A DNA stretch of 64,000 nt from Parachryseolinea silvisoli (GCF_021190955.1 NZ_JAIOAO010000009.1:62001-126000); one strand, 5' to 3'; counted from the stretch's first letter, positions 52,091 to 61,574 are shown. The notes: generated from the letters alone by a model not told the origin. Numbers and translations are program-made.

Positions 52091-52519
52091 TTAGAGGTGA
52101 ATGATTTCTTCGTGGTAGAATTCGCGGCCTTGCATGCGCCACGTCATGCGAGCGCGATACATGCCTTGCGGCAGGTTGCTGCCGAATAGTTGCGTGGTCT
52201 CCGGCGTGGCTTTTAGTACAAAAGCTCTATCGGCGGCAGCATTCGCCGGACAGAATAACTTCAGCTCGCCGGATTCGATGTTGGGCAGTTGGTCAAACGA
52301 CAGTGTCAGCCCGTGTTGTGCCGAGGTGGAAATAACAGGCTTGTTCGCCAGTTGTGCCGTGTTGGCTATGCGGTCGATTTGGTCCTGGTATTTTAGCTCT
52401 TCCTGGTAATAGTTTTTGCTCACCAGGCTTACGTCTTGCCGTATGCAGACCGTTACCAGTACGGCAATGAATGCCGCAAACAGAATAAACGCCAGGATAA
52501 TACTTTTTCCCCAGTTCAT
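52091..52519 (-). CDS. ccoH: FixH/CcoH-family oxidase assembly protein
   Basis: 142 residues: an N-terminal membrane helix at about 5-25 followed by a periplasmic beta domain. The motif VSLVSKNYYQEELKYQDQIDR right after the helix is diagnostic for FixH. The protein is needed for assembly of cbb3 oxidase in other bacteria. It lies 11 bases after ccoG and 10 bases before the SafE-like gene. Confidence 0.92.
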   Translation of the reverse strand: MNWGKSIILAFILFAAFIAVLVTVCIRQDVSLVSKNYYQEELKYQDQIDRIANTAQLANKPVISTSAQHGLTLSFDQLPNIESGELKLFCPANAAADRAFVLKATPETTQLFGSNLPQGMYRARMTWRMQGREFYHEEIIHL

Positions 52520-52530
52520 GATTGTAGGTT

Positions 52531-53994
52531 TTAGTGTGACTGTTCGTCTTTCAGACGGCTGTTGACATCGGACGAAGACCGGACCGGACCAATGAATTTG
52601 ACTTTTGCACGGTCCAGCAGCTTGCCGGTCTCGCGATGGTATATTTCCAGGTGTACTATCGTGCGGGCGGTTTTTATATTCTCTTCCGGTATGCGTATAA
52701 AGAATACGGTTTTGAGCATGCCCTCGGCGGGCAGCAAGATATCTTCACCGTCTACTTTTTGAAGTTCGGCCGTGGCCGGGGATACTACCCGTACCGTTAT
52801 GGGCACAGCATCGAACGACTTATTGATGAACTCTACATTATATAGATTTGAGATATAGCCGTCACCCGGTTTTTGATACAACGTGCCCGATACCTTCAAT
52901 ACAGTCGTTTCAACGTCAGAGCGTGTGGCGAGTGTGAAGCCCAGCAATGCAACAATCGCCGCCAGCACTGCTGTGTAGGCCATCAAACGCGGCGTCAGGA
53001 TTTTGGAGCTACCTTTTTCAATCGCGGCGGCCGAAGCATAGCGGATCAGTCCAGTGGGTTTGTTGACCTTTAACATTACATCATCGCACGCATCGATGCA
53101 GGCCGTACAGTTTACACACTCCAGTTGTGTGCCGTTGCGAATATCAATACCGGTAGGGCAGACGTGAACACACAGCTTACAATCCACGCAGTCGCCTTTC
53201 GGCGCTTCCACCGTTTGTTTCTTGCGCAGCTGTCTGCGCGGCTCACCCCGCAGCCAGTCGTACGCCACGACAATCGACTCTTTGGTCAGAAGCACGCTTT
53301 GCAAGCGGCCGTAAGGACACACCGCTATACATGCCTGCTCGCGAAAGCGTGCATAAACCCCATAGAAGATTGCCGTGAAGGCCACGAGCCCAAGAAAGCC
53401 CGCCAGGTTGTTCATCGGCGACTGGCTCGCGATGGCCAGCGTTTGGTTCGTGCCGATCATGTACGCCAGGGCGGTATGCGCAATGATGACAGAAATGATA
53501 AGAAAGATCAGGTGCTTGGACGTCTTCTTCCATACCTTCTGGAAGCTGATCGGCGCCGCGTTTAACCGGCGTTGCGCCGGGGCGTCGCCCTCAATCCAGT
53601 ATTCTATCTTGCGGAAGACCATTTCCATAAACAACGTCTGCGGACACATCCATCCACACCATACACGCCCGAAGGCCAATGTAAAGACGATGATGAAGAT
53701 AAAGAATGCAATGAGAATGAGGGCCAGTAGCACAAAGTCTTGCGGCCAGAACGCCTGGCCGAGGATGACGAATTTCCGTTCGAATATATTAAATAGCAAG
53801 AACGGTTGACCACCAATGCGGAGAAACGGACCGGCGAAGAATATTGTCAGGAGGAGTATGGTGACGGCAATACGCCAACGGTGAAAGGTGCCGGCGGGTT
53901 TCTTGGGATAAATCCAGATACGTTTGCCTTGCCCGTCGACTGTGGCGATGGAATTCCGGAACTCTTCGTTGAATTGATATACTTCGTCGGTCAT
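52531..53994 (-). CDS. ccoG: CcoG/FixG/RdxA polyferredoxin, oxidase assembly
   Basis: 487 residues, four or five membrane helices and two 4Fe-4S sites with Cys at 269, 272, 275, 279 and 293, 296, 299, 303. The membrane part has WCGWMCPQTLFMEMVFRKIEYW and QACIAVCPYGRLQS, conserved in CcoG. A C-terminal Ig-like domain follows the last helix (about 340-355). CcoG reduces copper for insertion into cbb3 oxidase. It lies between ccoP and ccoH in the usual order. Confidence 0.96.
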   Translation of the reverse strand: MTDEVYQFNEEFRNSIATVDGQGKRIWIYPKKPAGTFHRWRIAVTILLLTIFFAGPFLRIGGQPFLLFNIFERKFVILGQAFWPQDFVLLALILIAFFIFIIVFTLAFGRVWCGWMCPQTLFMEMVFRKIEYWIEGDAPAQRRLNAAPISFQKVWKKTSKHLIFLIISVIIAHTALAYMIGTNQTLAIASQSPMNNLAGFLGLVAFTAIFYGVYARFREQACIAVCPYGRLQSVLLTKESIVVAYDWLRGEPRRQLRKKQTVEAPKGDCVDCKLCVHVCPTGIDIRNGTQLECVNCTACIDACDDVMLKVNKPTGLIRYASAAAIEKGSSKILTPRLMAYTAVLAAIVALLGFTLATRSDVETTVLKVSGTLYQKPGDGYISNLYNVEFINKSFDAVPITVRVVSPATAELQKVDGEDILLPAEGMLKTVFFIRIPEENIKTARTIVHLEIYHRETGKLLDRAKVKFIGPVRSSSDVNSRLKDEQSH

Positions 53995-54005
53995 AACATG
54001 ATGCT

Positions 54006-54953
54006 TTAGAGCGATGCTTGCGGCGCCGCCGCGGTGCTGTCAGTCGTCGCTTGTGTTTCCTGGAAGATCTCACCTTGTGGCGCCTTTCCGTTGGCAGGAT
54101 TGCTGCCCTGCAGGCTCATAACATAAAAGGTCACATCGCGTACATCCTGCGGGCTAAGCGTTTTACCCCAGGCCGGCATGCCTTTCTCGACAACACCCGC
54201 CTTGATGGTGTTGAATATGTTTTGGACGCCACCACCGTGCAGCCAGTAGGCGTCGGTCAGGTTCGGACCGATCGTGTTACCACCGCCGTCGGCCCGGTGA
54301 CACGATCCGCAGTTGTTATTGGCAAAAACGCCTTTACCTTTTTCCAGTGCCGCCGCGTCTGCGGTATATTTCAGTGTGTTGACGTCTATCTCTTCTACCG
54401 GCTGAGCGGCTTTGCGCGCACGCATTTGTTCGTCAGCAATCGCCACTTCCCGGTCATACTCTTCCTGCTGCAGTGGCAGGTTGCCATAGAGATGGTAGGC
54501 AACAAGGTAGGCCAGTGCCCAGACCACGGTACCGGCGAAGAGCCACTTCCACCATGGCGGCAAGTGGTTGTCCAACTCACGAATGCCGTCGAAGTCGTGT
54601 CCCAGGTCGATGTCCTGCTCTCGCGCGAGCGGTACCGAGGCATTTGCCTTCTGCACAACCCGTTGCCAGAAGCTGCTCGGGGGTACATACGTGATTCCCT
54701 GTTTTTCGGCGCGTTCTTTCGCGGTTAAGTTGATAAGTACATTCAACACGCGTAGCAGCGAGAAACATACTACCACGACCAGGATTGCCACAATGGCAGC
54801 AAAGAATGATAACGCGTAGAGGGGCATGAGGGGGTGATTGACGGGATCGTCCCAGAAGCCCGGTGCTGTAGCTGCGGGTGATGTATCTGCGGCCAGACCA
54901 GTGGTGGCCGCCAGCAGGCCTCCCGTGAGTAACGTAATAGATGAATATTTCAT
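54006..54953 (-). CDS. ccoP: cbb3 oxidase subunit III, single-heme CcoP
   Basis: 315 residues from ATG 54953, which gives a clean signal peptide (MKYSSITLLTGGLLAATTGLAADT). Two further membrane helices lie at about 45-75 and 138-156, with the CcoP N-terminal signature DLGHDFDGIRELDNHLPPWWKWLF before the second. One c-type heme site is present, CGSCH at 215-219, with a likely axial Met in KGMPAWGKTL near 259. Proteobacterial CcoP has two heme c sites; the one-heme form is usual in Bacteroidota. It carries electrons to the CcoNO core. Confidence 0.95.
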   Translation of the reverse strand: MKYSSITLLTGGLLAATTGLAADTSPAATAPGFWDDPVNHPLMPLYALSFFAAIVAILVVVVCFSLLRVLNVLINLTAKERAEKQGITYVPPSSFWQRVVQKANASVPLAREQDIDLGHDFDGIRELDNHLPPWWKWLFAGTVVWALAYLVAYHLYGNLPLQQEEYDREVAIADEQMRARKAAQPVEEIDVNTLKYTADAAALEKGKGVFANNNCGSCHRADGGGNTIGPNLTDAYWLHGGGVQNIFNTIKAGVVEKGMPAWGKTLSPQDVRDVTFYVMSLQGSNPANGKAPQGEIFQETQATTDSTAAAPQASL

Positions 54954-54957
54954 ACCG

Positions 54958-55152
54958 CTATACATTAGAAGTGTTGGAGATCGTGTCGTCGTCGGTGGCT
55001 TCCACAGGCAGGTTCTTCATCTTGTCGATGAACTTCCTGTCGGCGGTGAACACATACCACAGCAGGCACAGAAAGAAGAGGAAGAAGATAACGAATGACA
55101 CTACCGGCCAGATCGCTATGTTGTCGATGTTTTGCAATACGTTCTTATACAT
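54958..55152 (-). CDS. ccoQ: CcoQ-like small subunit
   Basis: 64 residues with one membrane helix at about 14-36 (WPVVSFVIFFLFFLCLLWYVF) followed by TADRKFIDKMKNLP, the position and build of CcoQ/FixQ. It lies 12 bases after ccoNO and ends 4 bases before ccoP. CcoQ stabilises the oxidase complex. Sequence similarity across this family is low, so the name rests mainly on size, topology and position. Confidence 0.8.
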   Translation of the reverse strand: MYKNVLQNIDNIAIWPVVSFVIFFLFFLCLLWYVFTADRKFIDKMKNLPVEATDDDTISNTSNV

Positions 55153-55164
55153 ATAGGGAGTCGG

Positions 55165-57309
55165 TTATTGGTTGGCGCCTAGGGCTGCTTCGTCGGCAGG
55201 AGCTGCTTTGATGTCCGTGCCCAGTCGTTGCAGGTAGGCAATGAGCGCGATGATCTCGGCGTCCGATGCTACTTCAATGCCGTCGGCCTTCAGCGATGCC
55301 GTGATAGACAGGGCTTGTTTTTCGAGGTCTTCGTTGGCGATCTCTTCAAACCCTTCTTCATACGGCACACCTACTTTGCGCAGCGCGGTGATCTTGCCGC
55401 GGGTTTCGGTTTTGTCGATGGTTTGCTCCGACAGCCACAGGTATGCCGGCATGATCGAACCTGTAGACACCGCGTCGGGCGCCAGCATGTGGTTGTAGTG
55501 CCAGCTGTTGGAGTACTTGCTGCCGATACGGTGCAGGTCGGGACCGGTGCGTTTCGAGCCCCACAGAAACGGGTGGTCGTACACGAATTCTCCGGCCTTG
55601 GAATACTCGCCATAGCGCTCGGTCTCCGAGCGGAAGGGGCGAACCATTTGCGTGTGACAGTTCACGCAGCCTTCACGAATGTAGATGTCGCGGCCGTGTA
55701 GCTCAAGCGGCGTATAAGGTTTGACGCTACTGATCGTAGGGACATTGGACTTCACCAGGAACGTAGGGATCATCTCCAATGCGCCCCCGATCAGAATAGC
55801 GATCAAGGTCAGTACTGTAAAGAGTACGGGCTTGTGTTCCAGCAAGCGATGGTGCCAGCCACCACTGGTGGACACATAGCCTTTTGTAAGCGGCATGGCT
55901 TCAGCGTCTTCGTTTGCCAGGAAGCTACCGGCATAAGCCGTCTTGATCAGGTTATAGGTCATCAGGATGGCACCGCTAAGGTAGAGGGCGCCACCGACCG
56001 CACGCAGGGCGTGCAGGGGCAGTATTTGCACCGTCGTTTCCAGGAAGTTTTTATACATCAGCATGCCTTCTGGATTAAATTCCTTCCACATCAGGCTTTG
56101 CACGACGCCCGATACATACATGGGCAGCGCATAGAAGATGATGCCGAGCGTACCCAACCAGAAGTGCACATTGGCCATCCGCGTCGAGTACAGTTTGGTG
56201 CGCCACATGCGGGGAACCATCCAGTACAGCATGGCAAAGGTCATGAAGCCGTTCCAGCCCAGCCCGCCCACGTGCACGTGTGCCACAATCCAGTCGGTAA
56301 AGTGGGCAATCGCGTTAACGTTCTTCAGCGACAGCAGGGGGCCTTCCAGCGTAGCCATGCCGTATGCTGTCACGGCTACTACCATGAATTTCAAAACCGG
56401 ATCTTCGCGTACCTTGTCCCACGCACCCCGCAGCGTCAGCAGACCGTTTAGCATACCACCCCAGGACGGAGCAATAAGCATCAGCGAAAACACAGTGCCG
56501 AGTGATTGTGCCCAGTCGGGCAGTGAAGTATATAGCAAGTGGTGCGGGCCCGCCCAGATGTAGATGAAAATGAGTGACCAGAAATGGATGATAGAGAGTC
56601 GGTAGGAGTACACGGGGCGATTTGCCGCCTTTGGCAGAAAGTAATACATCATGCCCAGGAAAGGTGTCGTGAGGAAGAACGCCACGGCATTGTGGCCGTA
56701 CCACCATTGCACGAGGGCATCCTGCACGCCGGCATAGACCGGGTAACTTTTAAAGAGGGTTACGGGTATCTCAAACGAATTGACCACGTGCAGTACCGCC
56801 ACCGTAATAAATGTCGCGATGTAGAACCAAATGGCTACATACATGTGCCGCTCGCGGCGTTTGATGATCGTGCCCAGCATGTTCCAACCGAATACTACCC
56901 AGATCACCGTAATGGCGATGTCGATGGGCCATTCCAGCTCGGCGTATTCCTTGGAAGAAGTGAACCCGAGCGGCAGTGTGACAGCTGCGGCGACAATGAT
57001 AAGCTGCCAGCCCCAGAAGTGGAGCCAGCTGAGGCGGTCGCTATACATGCGGGTCTTGAGCAGACGCTGCATGGAATAATAGACACCGGCAAACATCGCG
57101 TTGCCCACAAAGGCAAAGATGATGGCATTGGTGTGCAGAGGCCGTATGCGTCCAAAAGACGTATACTGCAGATCGAAGTTAAAGACCGGGTAGACCAGCT
57201 GAATAGCCGCCGTCAGGCCCACCAACATCCCCACCAGCCCAAAGACCACGGTGGCAATGATAAAGGCTTTGACGATCCGGTTGTCGTAACTGAATTTGTC
57301 AAGTTCCAT
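55165..57309 (-). CDS. ccoNO: cbb3 oxidase subunits I and II fused (CcoNO)
   Basis: 714 residues. The N-terminal part (about 1-480) is the 12-helix heme-copper subunit, with QDALVQWWYGHNAVAFFLTTPFLG and the His-rich FIYIWAGPHHLLYTSLPDW that bind CuB and hemes. The C-terminal part is CcoO: a membrane helix (about 490-512), LHGRDIYIREGCVNCHTQM with heme c site CVNCH at 548-552, and LWGSKRTGPDLHRIG. CcoN and CcoO fusion is common in Bacteroidota. The enzyme reduces oxygen with high affinity. The gene starts the transcript ccoNO-Q-P-G-H-safE, and has an upstream CRP-type site. Confidence 0.97.
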   Translation of the reverse strand: MELDKFSYDNRIVKAFIIATVVFGLVGMLVGLTAAIQLVYPVFNFDLQYTSFGRIRPLHTNAIIFAFVGNAMFAGVYYSMQRLLKTRMYSDRLSWLHFWGWQLIIVAAAVTLPLGFTSSKEYAELEWPIDIAITVIWVVFGWNMLGTIIKRRERHMYVAIWFYIATFITVAVLHVVNSFEIPVTLFKSYPVYAGVQDALVQWWYGHNAVAFFLTTPFLGMMYYFLPKAANRPVYSYRLSIIHFWSLIFIYIWAGPHHLLYTSLPDWAQSLGTVFSLMLIAPSWGGMLNGLLTLRGAWDKVREDPVLKFMVVAVTAYGMATLEGPLLSLKNVNAIAHFTDWIVAHVHVGGLGWNGFMTFAMLYWMVPRMWRTKLYSTRMANVHFWLGTLGIIFYALPMYVSGVVQSLMWKEFNPEGMLMYKNFLETTVQILPLHALRAVGGALYLSGAILMTYNLIKTAYAGSFLANEDAEAMPLTKGYVSTSGGWHHRLLEHKPVLFTVLTLIAILIGGALEMIPTFLVKSNVPTISSVKPYTPLELHGRDIYIREGCVNCHTQMVRPFRSETERYGEYSKAGEFVYDHPFLWGSKRTGPDLHRIGSKYSNSWHYNHMLAPDAVSTGSIMPAYLWLSEQTIDKTETRGKITALRKVGVPYEEGFEEIANEDLEKQALSITASLKADGIEVASDAEIIALIAYLQRLGTDIKAAPADEAALGANQ

Positions 57310-57345
57310 GCGCGTTAGCAGTTTGTTCTCTAATTTTTTGTGACC

Positions 57346-57353
57346 TAAAATTA
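57346..57353 (-). promoter_or_regulatory. -7 element (TAATTTTA) of the ccoNO promoter
   Basis: Seven of eight bases agree with TAnnTTTG. It lies 37 bases upstream of the ATG. No TTG stands at -33, which fits a promoter that needs an activator. Confidence 0.45.
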
Positions 57354-57397
57354 GAGTACCCCCTCACCACCCCGTATGACCCACGTTAGTGGCCTCC

Positions 57398-57411
57398 CTG
57401 ATTTTTATCAG
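57398..57411. promoter_or_regulatory. CRP/FNR-type site CTGATTTTTATCAG upstream of ccoNO
   Basis: Perfect inverted repeat CTGAT-N4-ATCAG, close to the FNR/CRP-type consensus TTGAT-N4-ATCAA. Its centre (57404.5) is 51.5 bp upstream of the -7 element, the class-I-like distance also found at ccoI. Confidence 0.7.
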
Positions 57412-57487
57412 TCCCTCTTTATATCGATTCTAAATGCGTGGATTTGGTGTCAGGTTTTGCTGGTTAGACGGCCGTTTCATGCACAAG

Positions 57488-57577
57488 GCAGCAACCATGC
57501 TGCGAATGTTTGCTGGCGCAAGAGTAAGCGCGAAGCGCGGCTCTTGTGACTACAACTGTTGCCAGTCTTAGACTGGC
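57488..57577. repeat. Cluster of three hairpins between hemN and ccoNO
   Basis: Within 90 bases lie GCAGC/GCTGC (57488-57503), a nested CAAGAG/CTCTTG with inner GCGC-GAA-GCGC (57519-57546), and GCCAGTC-TTA-GACTGGC (57561-57577). Neither strand shows a T-run, so simple termination is doubtful. It looks like an interspersed palindromic element or the folded 3' end of the hemN message. No gene is seen in 57412-57605. Confidence 0.5.
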
Positions 57578-57605
57578 GAAGCCTGCATTTTAAACTATTC
57601 CCAAC

Positions 57606-58976
57606 TCAAATAGCCCGACTAAAAACCGGTGTCATTCCGCTCTGCTGCCTTCTCATTCTCTTATCAAACACATAACAAACATTTCGTATAAACGCCCTTC
57701 CATTTTCAGTAACCCACAACTCATCTTCCCTGAACTCCACAATTCCATCCATCTCCAATTCCCGCAACCCCAGCGCTATCCCTTCATCCAAAGCCTGCGC
57801 TAATAATGCGCCACCAAGCTTCCCCTGACACGCAATTTCCAAAATACACCGCCGCAACAACCGATCTTCATCTGTTTGCAGGTGCCCCTTCAACAACGGC
57901 AGATGGTGCCCCGCCACGGCAGCTTCATACTCCTCCACGCTTTTACTATTCTGCGCGTAAGCATACCCCGCATCACTAATAGACGAAGCACCCAACCCCA
58001 CCAACAGTTGCGTATGGCTTGTGGTATATCCCATAAAATTCCGATGCAACGACCCTTCCTGCGCTGCCCTATACAGCGCGTCGGACTCCAGCGAAAAGTG
58101 ATCCATCCCGATGTCATGATACCCCGCCGCATGTAGCAAACGCCGGCCCGTCTCATAAAGCAGGCGCTTAGTAGCATCGTTCGGCAGGTTGGCATCCTCA
58201 TATCCCCGTTGTCCCGGCTTCAACCACGGCACGTGCGCGTAGCTATAAAAAGCAATGCGGTCCGGCCGCAGCTGAATCACCTGGCGGAACGTTTCAGCAA
58301 TCGTCTCCACCGTCTGGTAAGGCAAACCATAGATCAAATCAAAACCAATCGAATCATACCCAATCCCCCGGCTGTTCTGCACGGCCGTCTCGACATTTAC
58401 AAAAGGCTGTATACGATGTATCGCCGTTTGTACCGTAAGATCGAGATCTTGCACCCCATAGCTCACGCGGCGAAAGCCCAGGTTGTACAGTGTCTGCAAG
58501 TGCTCTGCCGTCGTGTTATTTGGGTGCCCTTCAAAGCTAAACTCCCGCTGCGGATGCAGTGTACACGAATCAAGGATCGTATGCAAAAGCGTATGCAGGT
58601 TCTGCGGGCTAAAGAACGTTGGCGTACCGCCGCCCAAATGCAGTTCCCGTAATTGCGGTTTTTTACCAAAGATATAACGATACAGCTCCCACTCTGTCAA
58701 TACACTGCGTAGATAACGTTCTTCCACTGCGTGGTTCTTTGTAATGCGCGTATTGCAAGCGCAATAGGTACACAGACTCTCGCAGAATGGTAGGTGTATA
58801 TACAGGCTGATGCCCTGGCTGTCGTTGGTTTCATCAAACACTTTTTCAACGGCCTGTATCCATGGTTTAGCAGAGAAATCATTCACGTTCCAGCACGGCA
58901 CGGTGGGGTAGCTGGTATACCGGGGCACCGGCACGTCGTATTTTTTGAGCAGCGAAGTTTCGGGAGCAGTGATCAT
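57606..58976 (-). CDS. hemN: Oxygen-independent coproporphyrinogen III oxidase (radical SAM)
   Basis: 456 residues, full HemN length. The radical-SAM cluster motif is YIHLPFCESLCTYCAC with Cys65, Cys69 and Cys72, plus Cys74. Other HemN signatures are LHLGGGTPTFFSPQNLH, FEGHPNNTTAEHL, SYGVQDLD and the C-terminal GKLGGALLAQAL. It turns coproporphyrinogen III into protoporphyrinogen IX without oxygen, a late step in heme synthesis. Its ATG overlaps the ccoS stop (ATGA, 58973-58976), so heme synthesis is translated together with oxidase maturation genes and should respond to the same CRP-type site. Confidence 0.96.
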   Translation of the reverse strand: MITAPETSLLKKYDVPVPRYTSYPTVPCWNVNDFSAKPWIQAVEKVFDETNDSQGISLYIHLPFCESLCTYCACNTRITKNHAVEERYLRSVLTEWELYRYIFGKKPQLRELHLGGGTPTFFSPQNLHTLLHTILDSCTLHPQREFSFEGHPNNTTAEHLQTLYNLGFRRVSYGVQDLDLTVQTAIHRIQPFVNVETAVQNSRGIGYDSIGFDLIYGLPYQTVETIAETFRQVIQLRPDRIAFYSYAHVPWLKPGQRGYEDANLPNDATKRLLYETGRRLLHAAGYHDIGMDHFSLESDALYRAAQEGSLHRNFMGYTTSHTQLLVGLGASSISDAGYAYAQNSKSVEEYEAAVAGHHLPLLKGHLQTDEDRLLRRCILEIACQGKLGGALLAQALDEGIALGLRELEMDGIVEFREDELWVTENGRAFIRNVCYVFDKRMRRQQSGMTPVFSRAI

Positions 58977-59137
58977 GACACAGGTTTATTGTCGTCTTTT
59001 TTCTGATCAAAGAGCATGCGGACCGAAGGCGTATACATGTCGTCGTATTGGCCGCTTTTGATATTCCAGAAGAACACCACCAGGAATGCTACCGCGATAG
59101 TGAGACTGATCGAAATGAGCAATATAATGATCATCAT
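58973..59137 (-). CDS. ccoS: CcoS, cbb3 oxidase maturation protein
   Basis: 54 residues from ATG 59137 (or ATG 59134). One membrane helix at the N-terminus (IIILLISISLTIAVAFLVVF) is followed by FWNIKSGQYDDMYTPSVRML, a conserved CcoS ending in which GQYDD and the TPSxRML motif are diagnostic. CcoS is needed to put cofactors into cbb3 oxidase. It lies 10 bases after ccoI, and its TGA overlaps the hemN ATG. At 54 codons it is easily missed by length filters. Confidence 0.93.
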   Translation of the reverse strand: MMIIILLISISLTIAVAFLVVFFWNIKSGQYDDMYTPSVRMLFDQKKDDNKPVS

Positions 59138-59147
59138 GACGAGGAGA

Positions 59148-61550
59148 TTAAATTGATTTGTTTTTTAAGATGCGCCGCGCGGCAATATTCACACCAATGG
59201 ATGAAAAACCTACCACGCTCACGCTACTTAGCGGCATGAGGATCGCGGCGACGAGCGGCGTAAGATGCCCTGTCACCGCAAAACTCAACGCCACGGCGTT
59301 ATACATAAACGATATGATAAAACCGGCCTTCAGGATTCGGGTAGAAACTTTTGATAACTGCATGAACCGGTCGAGTGACTGTATCTGGCTGCCGTGCAAA
59401 ATGCCATCACACGCAGGCGTAAAGATGCCGGTATCGTCCGTCACCGCGAGGCCCACGTCGGCTTGCTTCAGCGCACCGGAATCGTTCAGGCCGTCGCCCA
59501 CCATCAATACCTTTTTACCTTGCTGCTGCAGATTTCGTATATAGTCTAACTTGTCGTGTGGGGTTTGGTTGAAGTGCAGCTGCACGTGTTCGCCAAAAAG
59601 CGTTTGCATTTTATCCCGGTCGCCATCGGTATCACCCGACAGCAACGCCACGCAGCGACGGTCCAGGCGTCCAAGCATACCTTTCAGGTCTTTGCGCACC
59701 GAAGCTTGTACTGTCATGAGTCCGCGAAGCTCGCCGTTGATGGCTACGAACACCTGGCCCGACGGCGTCGGAATGAGACTGCGATTGTCCGTGGTAAATG
59801 ATGCCGATCCGATGCGTATTACGTTGCCGGCAATAACGCCTTCGATACCTTTACCGGGTATCTCTTTAAACCCGGTCACGATATCGTTCGTATGCTGGCG
59901 AATAGTCGCCGAAATGGATTTGCTAAGGGGGTGTGTCGAGTAGCTGGTCAGTAGTTTAATCCAGGCATACTCTTCACCCGTCAGGCTTCCCGTGTGCGAT
60001 ACATCCGGCTTATCGCCCAGTGTAATCGTGCCGGTCTTGTCAAAGACAACAGCATCGACTGCCGCCAGGCGTTCGATCACGTCGGCGTTCTTGAGGTATA
60101 ACGCATGGCGCCCCATCACACGCAACATGCTGCCATACGTAAACGGCGCCGCCAGTGCCAATGCACACGGGCACGCCACCATTAACACCGAGGTAATGAC
60201 CAGCCACATATTGGCCGGTGCGGTATAATACCAATAGAAGGCCGTCAGTACGGCGATACCCAGCACAATCCACGTAAAACGCCGGGCTGCACGATCAATA
60301 ATTTTCTGATAGTTGCGCTCGTCCGTTTTACGGAAAGCGTCGTTGTTCCAAAGGCTGGTGAGATGGCTTTGTGACGTGGGCTTTTCCACCAGAAATGTCG
60401 CCGGCGGCCCGATGACGCGTCCTCCTGCATACACCACGTCGTGCTGCCGCGCTTGCACGGGGCGCGCTTCGCCGGTCACAAAGCTATAGTCGATGTGTGC
60501 GGTCTCGTCCAGCAACAGACTGTCGGCAGGAATAATCTCCAGGTTGCGAATACGAATCGTGTCGCCTGGCGCCAGCTCGTAGATCACCACCGGTTTCCAC
60601 TGTCCGGCTACCTGCTTTTGCACAGCCAGGGGGAAGTATGAAGTAAAGTCACGATCAAAGGCCAGGCTCTCATACGTCTTGCTCTGGAACCACCGGCCGA
60701 TCAGGAGAAAGAAAACCAGTCCGGTAAAAGAGTCGAGGTAGCCCGGACCGGTGGCGGTAACAATGTCGTAGGTGCTGCGCAGAAACAATGCCAGCAGGCC
60801 CGCCGCGATTGGTACGTCAATGTTGACCTGTCGCTGTTGAAAGCTTTTCAATGATGCCTGAAAATATCCGGCTGCACTGTAGAAGAATACTGGTATGGAA
60901 AGTGCCAGGTTGAGCCAGGAGAAGACGCGCATCAGGCTGGCGTCGCTGGCATCGAGACCCAGGTATTCCGGAAAGCTGAAGAGCATAACATTACCAAAGC
61001 AAAAGCCGGCGAGTGCTAGTTTTAATACGGCCTGCTTGTTGGTGCCTGGCTTTTCACGCGTGGTATCCTCCAGGTTAACAGACGGCGCGTAGCCGATGTT
61101 GGCAAGCCATTGGCCGATACGACTGAGCGCGACCTTTTGTGGGTTGAAGTCGACCGATACAGTCTTACGTGCAAAGTTTACTTCCGAGCGCAGAATGCCG
61201 GCATCTACCTTTTGCAGATTTTCCAGCAGCCAGATGCAAGACACACAGTGAATGGCGGGAATATAGAATTGAACGCTGGCAAAATCGGGAGAGTCGAACT
61301 TCAGTAACTTCTTCCGGACGCTTTTCTCGTCGAGGTAAGCATACACATCATCGCCGACAACGTCGTGTTGATTGCCCGGCGTTTTGTCGAGACTATAATA
61401 TTCGCACAGGTCGTGGGTATTGAGAATTTCAAAAACGGTCTGGCATCCATAACAGCAAAAAGTCTTTTCTTCCAGGTGTAGCACCTCCTTTTCGCAGGCC
61501 TGTCCGCAGTGATAGCAGGTCGTAACAATCTGTTTTTCCGTAGCAACCAT
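59148..61550 (-). CDS. ccoI: CcoI/FixI copper-translocating P1B-type ATPase
   Basis: 800 residues from ATG 61550; an upstream ATG at 61592 lies before the promoter box and is rejected. The N-terminus carries a Cys-rich metal-binding region (CYHC at 12-15, CCYGC at 32-36) and an HMA-like domain with HCVSC at 101-105. The ATPase core has the intramembrane CPC at 460-462, the phosphorylation motif DKTGT at 504-508, the actuator VTGEA and the hinge VGDGLNDSGALK. It delivers copper for the CuB site of cbb3 oxidase. ccoS and hemN follow in the same operon. Confidence 0.96.
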   Translation of the reverse strand: MVATEKQIVTTCYHCGQACEKEVLHLEEKTFCCYGCQTVFEILNTHDLCEYYSLDKTPGNQHDVVGDDVYAYLDEKSVRKKLLKFDSPDFASVQFYIPAIHCVSCIWLLENLQKVDAGILRSEVNFARKTVSVDFNPQKVALSRIGQWLANIGYAPSVNLEDTTREKPGTNKQAVLKLALAGFCFGNVMLFSFPEYLGLDASDASLMRVFSWLNLALSIPVFFYSAAGYFQASLKSFQQRQVNIDVPIAAGLLALFLRSTYDIVTATGPGYLDSFTGLVFFLLIGRWFQSKTYESLAFDRDFTSYFPLAVQKQVAGQWKPVVIYELAPGDTIRIRNLEIIPADSLLLDETAHIDYSFVTGEARPVQARQHDVVYAGGRVIGPPATFLVEKPTSQSHLTSLWNNDAFRKTDERNYQKIIDRAARRFTWIVLGIAVLTAFYWYYTAPANMWLVITSVLMVACPCALALAAPFTYGSMLRVMGRHALYLKNADVIERLAAVDAVVFDKTGTITLGDKPDVSHTGSLTGEEYAWIKLLTSYSTHPLSKSISATIRQHTNDIVTGFKEIPGKGIEGVIAGNVIRIGSASFTTDNRSLIPTPSGQVFVAINGELRGLMTVQASVRKDLKGMLGRLDRRCVALLSGDTDGDRDKMQTLFGEHVQLHFNQTPHDKLDYIRNLQQQGKKVLMVGDGLNDSGALKQADVGLAVTDDTGIFTPACDGILHGSQIQSLDRFMQLSKVSTRILKAGFIISFMYNAVALSFAVTGHLTPLVAAILMPLSSVSVVGFSSIGVNIAARRILKNKSI

Positions 61551-61574
61551 AACCGGTGTGCTTTTTTGCACTGT

